From the NCBI GenBank assembly GCA_016872125.1, contig VHBD01000013.1, forward strand, positions 1 to 18,182: DNA of 18,182 nt, written 5' to 3'. The stretch comes from Sphingomonadales bacterium. GTDB lineage: Bacteria > Bacteroidota > Bacteroidia > UBA7662. Numbering within the stretch: position 1 is the first letter of the stretch; every line of letters begins with the position of its first letter. The translations under genes and the position numbers were made by a program. Below the pieces are notes generated by a model. The model was given only the letters and a program-made list of their open reading frames with translations. It ran no database searches and was not told the DNA's origin. Below, piece by piece: positions 7,883-13,693 of this stretch.

Positions 7883-8656
7883 CTAATACGTGGCTAGGCC
7901 TTGAATCGTATGCGTTAAAACGTTTTGAGGCACTTTGTTCGATTCAATTTCCATGAAAATACCCTGTTCATCCAGATGATCTATTCGAACCTTCCCGGAG
8001 GAGTGGATGATGGAATTCGGACCTAAGACAAGCCCAACGTGGTTTATTCTGTCCAACGACGGCCCAAAAAAGGCAAGTTGGCCGGCCTCAAAGGAAGATA
8101 TAGTCGGTTTGTCGATGAGATGTGGCGCCTTTGCCCATTGATCTTGGGCGTCTCGGGGTATGGCATGGCCCATACGGCTCATGATGATTTGCGTAAAGCC
8201 GGAGCAATCGATACCAAACCGGCTTCGCCCACCCCACAGGTACGGTGTGCCTAACCAAGGCCTGATTAAACTTTCCAAGTCGAGGACTTGATTTTGGGAA
8301 TAGGTATCCTGGGGTAGGGCCGATCCCAAAACAAGGCGAAAACCTTGGGGCATTAACGCCGAACGAAGCCGACTGCCCATACTCAGGGGGTGTATGGAGC
8401 CCTCATGGAGGTCCTGTACCAGGGCGAAGTCGGTAGAAATTATCAATGCACTTTCTTCCAAGGCCTCACAAGTCACCAGGGCCTTGTGAGGCACCCAGCC
8501 CAAGTAATGATCCCAGGTGCATTGTACTCGAGCCCAGTCGTTGGAAACTTCCAAAACGTGCAAGGCTTCACCCCATAAGGATTGACTGATTTGTTCGGAT
8601 TGATGACAGGGTTCTGCGCGAATGGGAACCGAGGCGACGCAACAAAAATGCAGCAA
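7883..8656 (-). CDS. SH3b-NlpC/P60 peptidoglycan endopeptidase
   Basis: This is a cysteine peptidase of the NlpC/P60 family, expected to cut gamma-D-glutamyl-diamino acid bonds in murein stem peptides. The 257 residues start with an SH3b-like region (SVPIRAEPCHQSEQISQSLWGE, then WARVQCTWDHYLGWV at 41-55). The C-terminal catalytic domain (about 124-250) has Cys151 in GIDCSGFTQ, His206 in NHVGLV and His218 in IIHSSG, a complete triad. No signal peptide or lipobox is evident, which resembles cytoplasmic murein-peptide recycling enzymes of the YkfC type. An export route is not excluded. No ATG fits the expected N-terminus: TTG at 8656 is the nearest start, with ATT at 8668 the alternative. It begins 11 bases after the stop of the upstream OmpA-TPR gene, so translational coupling is likely. 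Confidence 0.9.
   Translation of the reverse strand: MLHFCCVASVPIRAEPCHQSEQISQSLWGEALHVLEVSNDWARVQCTWDHYLGWVPHKALVTCEALEESALIISTDFALVQDLHEGSIHPLSMGSRLRSALMPQGFRLVLGSALPQDTYSQNQVLDLESLIRPWLGTPYLWGGRSRFGIDCSGFTQIIMSRMGHAIPRDAQDQWAKAPHLIDKPTISSFEAGQLAFFGPSLDRINHVGLVLGPNSIIHSSGKVRIDHLDEQGIFMEIESNKVPQNVLTHTIQGLATY
8463..8492. other. Perfect 10-bp inverted repeat inside the NlpC/P60 gene
   Basis: GCCTCACAAG (8463-8472) and CTTGTGAGGC (8483-8492) are perfect reverse complements around a 10-base spacer. They lie in the coding part just after the SH3b core (about residues 56-65). The transcript could form a stable hairpin between the first and third genes of the cluster. No U tract follows. Confidence 0.6.
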
Positions 8657-8667
8657 AAAAGGCGTAA

Positions 8668-10476
8668 TTATGGATTAGATCGGAGTAAGCCCGATGGCAA
8701 TTTCATGGCCTCCCTGAATTGAGGATTTGTGCGATAGGCATTGAATTCAGCTTCTGTTTTGGCCGCTTCCCTGAACTGTAGGTCTTTGGAAATGGCGGAT
8801 TTGAGGCTTTCGCAAACCAAGGCGATATCGTTTATATGGGCCCCGGCAATGGCCGTCAAATACAAAGAGGCAGCGGTTGAGGCTTCTTGTTCTTGGAGAA
8901 CACGAACAGCCTCCAGACCTTGTTCCAAACCTAGATGGCAAACTGCCCTGTTCATCGAAGCATCCTTAGCGTACCAAGCCAAGGCCTCTTGAAAGCGACC
9001 CATCTGAGAGGCAGCATAGGCCTTGTTGGGCAAACTCTGACGTTGAAGGACTTCGGCCTTTTCAAAATTTTGGAGAGCAGCAGCATACTTTCTCAACATG
9101 GCTTGGCTGGCACCAAGATTATTGTATGATTCAGCCGATTTGGGATTAAGCAATGCTGCTTGTTGAAATCCTTTTTCAGCCTCTGCATAATTGTTTTCTT
9201 GAAAATGAATCATCCCCAATTTGAAATGGGCACGGTAATCTTCTGGATAGGAAGCAATGGCTTTTTGATAAATACGAATGCTCAAAGCCGTCGATTCCGC
9301 GGCGAGGGCCATCTGAATAAGCCTTATGCAAGAGGTGTTCTTGGGGAGCTTTTCTTTATTAAACTGCTGTAAATCAATAATAATACTTTGGTCGGATGGA
9401 GTACTGAGGATTTCAACCGTACAATTTCTCAGCATAGGGAAATAGGTCTCCCCCAGAACCGGGTAATCCCTCAGGATTTTTTCTAACTTTTCCTTTTTAG
9501 ATGCAATGTTATCATTCTCTGTTAGAATTTCTTTGAGCTTGGCATACCCTTTGAATTGTTTGGGGGAAAGGATATGGAGCAAAGAATCCCATGGCTGTTC
9601 ATTCCATTGCGAACTGATGAATCCTTGCGCAAATACCTCTGAGGAGGTCATTGGATTAACTGCTCTTGTCATGAGTTCCCTGACTACCAATTTGTGAATA
9701 GACTCCATCCTTTTGAAGGCTAAGTTTTCGTTATCCTTTGATTCACCATCCGGCGAGGCGCTGCTGGTGATTTGGATTTCCAAAATTTCTTTGGAACTAC
9801 GCAGCGAAGCCATGAGATTAGAAATCGCGCCTTGATTCAAGCCGTAACTCAAATCAAACTGGTTGGCGGGGTATAGAATTTGGTAGGATTCTTTGACGCA
9901 CAACTTTTCTTTCTCGTAATCCAGATCCATGATTTCAAGGGTGGGCTCCAGCAATCGACTAAAGCTGGAAAAGCCTCGGTTGCTAATTCTAATCAGCGGC
10001 AATTCTTGGCTAACCGAACCTTCGATAATGGTGACTCTGGCTTCTAAGGTGGCTGCTTCGACACCGGGCTCGTAGGCAAAGACAACTTCATGTTCGAAAT
10101 TGTAATCACCTCGACGGGTTAGCAAAGCCATGTTTTCTTGGTCAGGAACTTCCGAAATCCTAGATTCATCGGTAACAGCCAGAAACCTCATGGTGGCTAG
10201 CCGTACGACCCGCTTCTCAAAATGCACCTCGGGACTGATAATGAGTTGGGTGTTCTTTTGGTACGGGAAATTGCGGAATAGGATCTGAATTTTGAACGGA
10301 ATGCTGTCTCCAATCCGAAATGGGCGTTCAGGAACGGTTTTGAAAATGGAATTTTGGCAAGTTGCAATAACTGCCTTCGAAACTGATTTGCTGGGCTGCG
10401 TGATCCCAAAGTTGGGCGTAAGAAAGTAGGCTAAGCCAACAGAGAGCCAAAAACACAGAATACGGGTAAATTTCAT
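8668..10476 (-). CDS. Secreted OmpA-TPR protein (paralogue B of the envelope cluster)
   Basis: This 602-residue protein has the same architecture as the lipoprotein two genes downstream. An N-terminal signal (MKFTRILCFWLSVGLAYFL) lacks a lipobox and looks like a type I signal, with cleavage near residues 22-27. A beta-rich region follows to about 195. The OmpA-like domain spans about 196-357, with SSASPDGES (Ser241, Asp243), NLAFKRMES (Arg256), a conserved Trp296 in the inserted segment and the closing YFPMLRNCTVEIL at 345-357. TPRs are clear at about 413-477 (AHFKLGMIHFQENNYAEAEKGFQQA). Both paralogues end with a similar D-E-F/aromatic motif (AEFNAYRTNPQF here). It is the first gene of the minus-strand cluster and divergent from ftsE. 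A peptidoglycan-associated scaffold is inferred. The exact role is unrecognised. Confidence 0.85.
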   Translation of the reverse strand: MKFTRILCFWLSVGLAYFLTPNFGITQPSKSVSKAVIATCQNSIFKTVPERPFRIGDSIPFKIQILFRNFPYQKNTQLIISPEVHFEKRVVRLATMRFLAVTDESRISEVPDQENMALLTRRGDYNFEHEVVFAYEPGVEAATLEARVTIIEGSVSQELPLIRISNRGFSSFSRLLEPTLEIMDLDYEKEKLCVKESYQILYPANQFDLSYGLNQGAISNLMASLRSSKEILEIQITSSASPDGESKDNENLAFKRMESIHKLVVRELMTRAVNPMTSSEVFAQGFISSQWNEQPWDSLLHILSPKQFKGYAKLKEILTENDNIASKKEKLEKILRDYPVLGETYFPMLRNCTVEILSTPSDQSIIIDLQQFNKEKLPKNTSCIRLIQMALAAESTALSIRIYQKAIASYPEDYRAHFKLGMIHFQENNYAEAEKGFQQAALLNPKSAESYNNLGASQAMLRKYAAALQNFEKAEVLQRQSLPNKAYAASQMGRFQEALAWYAKDASMNRAVCHLGLEQGLEAVRVLQEQEASTAASLYLTAIAGAHINDIALVCESLKSAISKDLQFREAAKTEAEFNAYRTNPQFREAMKLPSGLLRSNP

Positions 10477-10499
10477 GACAAAAAGGTCCTGGATGAAGG

Positions 10500-10531
10500 T
10501 TTGAAAAAGTTATCGAATAAGTTCAAAAATA
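10500..10531 (-). promoter_or_regulatory. Candidate promoter and operator-like inverted repeat before the OmpA-TPR cluster
   Basis: On the minus strand TATTTTTG (complement of 10524-10531) matches the TAnnTTTG -7 consensus, about 48 bases before the ATG at 10476. No clear -33 TTG is seen. Overlapping it and extending toward the gene is an imperfect inverted repeat: TTTGAA (10500-10505) and TTCAAA (10522-10527), with inner TTAT/ATAA arms around CGA. It could be an operator or a leader hairpin. The 102-base gap also separates the divergent ftsE, for which no matching box was found. Confidence 0.35.
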
Positions 10532-10578
10532 AACTAGATTCTGACTCTTCAGATGGTTTTTGGTAGAAATTTGAGGGC

Positions 10579-11346
10579 ATGAATGCTTTGGAACTCCAGA
10601 ACGTATGTATCGCATACGGTACAACCACTATTCTGGATCAACTTAATTTGACCCTAAGGAGCGGCGAGATGCTGTACCTGGTCGGCAAAAGCGGCGAAGG
10701 GAAATCCACTCTCATCAAGGCTCTCATCGGGGAAATACCGCTTTCAGGCCTCAAGGCCGAGGTTCAAGGGGTGGATCTTTTGACTTTGGATCGAAGCCAA
10801 CGGGCAGGGTTGCGAAGACGCCTTGGGGTCATCTTCCAAGATTTTCAGTTGCTTAGCGATAGAACGGTGGAGGGAAACTTGGATTTTGTGCTGACTGCCA
10901 CGGGGTGGAAGGAAGGGGGGGCCAAAGCCCAGCGCATAGAGGAGGTCCTGGCCCAGGTTGGTTTGGAGGGCAAACAAAAAGACTGGCCCCATCGGCTTTC
11001 GGGGGGTGAACAACAAAGACTCTCGGTAGGGCGGGCCCTTTTGAACAAACCCGGTTTGCTCCTTGCGGATGAACCTACCGGGCAGTTGGACCCCGATAGT
11101 TCCGAAGAAATTTTGGGGCTCTTGGTTGAAATCAATCTAAGGGGTACGGCCTTGATCATGTCAACTCATGATTACCTCACCATTGACCGCTTTCCGGCAA
11201 GGGTGGTGCGCTGTGCCGGTGGATCTTTGACGGATTTGGGGGGGATTTTGTTTGATTCAGGGGGTCAAGGGCAAAACCAAAATTCAAAGGCCTCGGAGGC
11301 AGAGCATGCGTCGGGCCTTTCACCCGACACTATCCCTGAGATTTGA
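10579..11346 (+). CDS. ftsE: Cell-division ABC-transporter ATPase FtsE
   Basis: FtsE is the cytoplasmic ATPase that works with membrane protein FtsX to control peptidoglycan hydrolases at division. The 255 residues carry a complete ABC cassette: Walker A GKSGEGKST at 36-44, the Q-loop in IFQDFQLL (Gln87), signature LSGGEQQR at 140-147, Walker B LLLADEP ending in Glu165, and switch His197 in STHDY. The stretch RRRLGVIFQDFQLLSDRTV and the segment VLTATGW closely resemble bacteroidotal FtsE as I remember it. A D-loop Gln (TGQLD) replaces the usual Asn. The last 30 or so residues form a polar, Gly/Ser/Gln-rich tail beyond the cassette with no recognised motif. ftsX is not in the window. The glycosyltransferase gene downstream starts at the base after the stop. 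A different FtsE-like transporter ATPase is the main alternative. Confidence 0.82.
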   Translation: MNALELQNVCIAYGTTTILDQLNLTLRSGEMLYLVGKSGEGKSTLIKALIGEIPLSGLKAEVQGVDLLTLDRSQRAGLRRRLGVIFQDFQLLSDRTVEGNLDFVLTATGWKEGGAKAQRIEEVLAQVGLEGKQKDWPHRLSGGEQQRLSVGRALLNKPGLLLADEPTGQLDPDSSEEILGLLVEINLRGTALIMSTHDYLTIDRFPARVVRCAGGSLTDLGGILFDSGGQGQNQNSKASEAEHASGLSPDTIPEI

Positions 11347-12531
11347 ATGCAGCCTGCCCCAGTCCTGCATCTGGTTTGTTTTGACCTTCCTCTTCCGCCC
11401 TTGTACGGGGGTACCGAAGAACTCGATACCAAAATACGAGTTCTCTTAGATTTAGGAGTGGCCTTGCATGTTCATGCCTTCGTTTGGCCCAAGGATTTGG
11501 CTACCGGTCAATTGCCGGAGTGGCATCAGCGGGTGGTCTCCCTTCGTCTTTACCCAAGGAGATCGATCGTGGGGCTCTACGATACCAGACCATGGGCGTT
11601 GGTTTCCCGAACCTCTTCGGAACTCATAGATAACCTTGCATCCGAGCCTGGTCCTATTTTGGTGGAAGGCTGGCAATGCGCGGATTTGCTGCGTGCACCT
11701 GCCCTGAAAAACAGGGTCATCCGGATTCGTTCCCATAACATTGAGTCTAATTATTACCGAATGCAGGCTGAATCGGCCAGAGGATGGGTTTATAAGGCTC
11801 ATTACTGGCTGGAATCCTGGCGTTGGATCTTGTACGAAGGGTTCTTGCCTCAACGATTGCGGCATCGGCATAACACGGGAATTCTAAGCATTTGCCCTTC
11901 AGAGACTTCGAGGTGGTCAAGCATGAAACTTCCTACGCATTATGTTCCTGCTTTTGTGAATTTGAACCCTAACATTCAGCCACCTAACGAGGAAAACTCA
12001 GTACTACCGATGCAGGCCCCTTTTGCTTTGTACCACGGCCGATTGGATATTGCCGAGAACATTCGGGCAGTTCGTTTTTTGTTGCACAAAGCCGCTATCC
12101 CCAACCAAGTCCCATTGGTGATTGCCGGATCGCGAATTCCCGATTCATTGCGCAAGGATATTTTGTGCCAAAGGGGTAGTCACTTGGTGGATACACCTAC
12201 CCCAAGTGAAATGCAGGGATGGATACAGCATGCAGCGATTCACTGTATTCCTTGTTACGGAATGGCAGGACTTCGATTGAAAATCATCCATGCCATGATG
12301 GGGGGTGGACATGTACTGGTAAGCCGCGAGGGGGTCAAAGGAATGCCATGGGCCGCTTGGCTTACCGAGGTCCAATCCAGGCAAGATTGGGGAGATCAGG
12401 TGCAGAAGGCCTTGGAGAAACCCCTGCGGGCAGACGGAGTTGCAGCCCGTCATGCCTGGGTTCTTCAGCATTTTGATCAGCGAGCGAATGCGCTTAAAAT
12501 GCTTGAATTACTTGGTATTACGCCATCTTGA
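11347..12531 (+). CDS. Glycosyltransferase, GT4-like (GT-B fold)
   Basis: This 394-residue predicted glycosyltransferase probably transfers a sugar from a nucleotide donor to an envelope glycan or lipid. The sugar and acceptor cannot be read from sequence. The N-terminal half has a glycine-rich GGTEEL loop at 21-26 and RSHNIESNYY at 128-137. The C-terminal Rossmann half begins near 225 with FALYHGRLDIAENIRA and VPLVIAGSRIP. Where GT4 enzymes usually carry the EX7E motif, this protein has GMAGLRLKIIHAM, with His315 in the position of the second Glu. A bacteroidotal subfamily with the same kind of change is familiar to me. No membrane segment is evident. The ATG follows the ftsE TGA with no gap, so the two are probably translated together. 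Its 3' end overlaps the facing glycosyltransferase gene by 14 bases. Confidence 0.85.
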   Translation: MQPAPVLHLVCFDLPLPPLYGGTEELDTKIRVLLDLGVALHVHAFVWPKDLATGQLPEWHQRVVSLRLYPRRSIVGLYDTRPWALVSRTSSELIDNLASEPGPILVEGWQCADLLRAPALKNRVIRIRSHNIESNYYRMQAESARGWVYKAHYWLESWRWILYEGFLPQRLRHRHNTGILSICPSETSRWSSMKLPTHYVPAFVNLNPNIQPPNEENSVLPMQAPFALYHGRLDIAENIRAVRFLLHKAAIPNQVPLVIAGSRIPDSLRKDILCQRGSHLVDTPTPSEMQGWIQHAAIHCIPCYGMAGLRLKIIHAMMGGGHVLVSREGVKGMPWAAWLTEVQSRQDWGDQVQKALEKPLRADGVAARHAWVLQHFDQRANALKMLELLGITPS

Positions 12532-13693
12532 TCTGCTGGAGCAAATCGCGCCATTCCATTAGCTTGAATTTCAATACAGCTGATTCATGCTCCCAATTCC
12601 AATCCACAGCGGCACGGTGACAATTTTCGCGCATGATCCGGTAGCCTTCAGGATCCTCTGCGATACGCCAGCAACATTGGACAATTGATGAGGGTTCGGT
12701 ATTTTGGATAAGCCATCCTACTCGGTGCAAGGCCATGTGGTGTCGGTATTCCGGGTAATCCATGCATACCTGCGGTAAGCCGGCTTGGACATAATCAAAA
12801 AATTTATTTGCCAAGGAATAGTAGTACGATTGCGATCGTGTTTCGAGCAAATTGAAACCCAGGAACGCATTCTTGGTCAAAAGCAGGAGTTTTGCCGAAT
12901 CAAGGGGCCCCGTGAGCCGTACTTTCTTTTCTAATTTTCGGTCCTTAATCCAAACTTGCAGGGGCTCTTCAAGGTCACCTGAGCCTGCAATTACCAAGGG
13001 GTGTGGAAGTCCAAGGGCAGCGGCTTCCAGCAAGGATTCAAGGCCTCTGCCCATATTCACGGCCCCTTGGTAGAGGAGGTACGGGCCTTGCAATCCGGGG
13101 ATAATCAATTGCAGGGCTTTGTTGGCGTCACAGGCTTCGGGCTGGGTATGTTCCGCGCTGTTGACTTGGAGGTTTGGCATGTTTCGAAGTACTTCGAAGG
13201 GTTTCCTCCAAGTCTTGGTGAGGATAGAAGCAAGTTCAGGCCCCACGGTAAAGCATTGAATTTTTCCTCGTAAGAACAGATGGATCATGAACCTCCATAT
13301 TTTTCGGGTGACGGGCCGGTTCAATAATTCGGGCACCTCGGTGAACCATTCATGGGCATCGAACCACAAGGATTTTCTTAAGAGGATGGACGCCAGACGA
13401 AAGGCCGGCAGGGTATCCACATCCACCGAGAGAAAGGCATGAGGCTGTAAGGTCAAAGCCCTGAGCAACAGACGACAATTGAAAATGGTATAAAACAAGG
13501 GCCCTGATCCCGGCATAATCTTCAAACGCTCATAGACCACTCGATCGGTGTTTGCCAACGGAACATCCCTTCCACGATTGACGCCAAGCCAATGCACGTT
13601 CCACCCGCATTCCACCAAGGTCCTGCACCAGCGTCGCATTCGTTGGTCCTGCCACTGATCGTTGGTGGTTGCGATCACCATGATGGGGTTCAT
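12518..13693 (-). CDS. Glycosyltransferase, GT4-like (GT-B fold)
   Basis: This 391-residue predicted glycosyltransferase has an N-terminal domain opening with PIMVIATTNDQWQDQRMRR, the usual TDQR-type start of GT4 enzymes. It also has an SVDVDTLPAF segment and WFDAHEWFTEVPE. The C-terminal donor-binding half shows LLYQGAVNMGRGLESLLEA, PLVIAGSGDLE and SLANKFFDYVQAGLPQV, with Asp300 where an active-site Glu is common. I chose the ATG at 13693 because its ATGA overlaps the recQ stop in the classic coupled arrangement. An ATG four codons upstream (13705) is possible. It is the last gene of the gyrB-lolD-recQ cluster and is only distantly similar to the facing glycosyltransferase. The acceptor and sugar are unknown. 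Confidence 0.87.
   Translation of the reverse strand: MNPIMVIATTNDQWQDQRMRRWCRTLVECGWNVHWLGVNRGRDVPLANTDRVVYERLKIMPGSGPLFYTIFNCRLLLRALTLQPHAFLSVDVDTLPAFRLASILLRKSLWFDAHEWFTEVPELLNRPVTRKIWRFMIHLFLRGKIQCFTVGPELASILTKTWRKPFEVLRNMPNLQVNSAEHTQPEACDANKALQLIIPGLQGPYLLYQGAVNMGRGLESLLEAAALGLPHPLVIAGSGDLEEPLQVWIKDRKLEKKVRLTGPLDSAKLLLLTKNAFLGFNLLETRSQSYYYSLANKFFDYVQAGLPQVCMDYPEYRHHMALHRVGWLIQNTEPSSIVQCCWRIAEDPEGYRIMRENCHRAAVDWNWEHESAVLKFKLMEWRDLLQQIKMA

Noticed and set aside
10915..11244. Runs of seven G in ftsE (10915-10921 and 11238-11244), with similar runs in the lipoprotein gene near 6715 and 6756, as phase-variation tracts
   Set aside because: About two such runs are expected by chance in a sequence of this length and composition, and GGG codons are common here. 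The reading frames are intact and seven bases is short for a contingency locus.
11238..11271. Possible G-quadruplex at the 3' end of ftsE
   Set aside because: It needs one G7 run to be split in two and a 15-base loop, so folding is doubtful.
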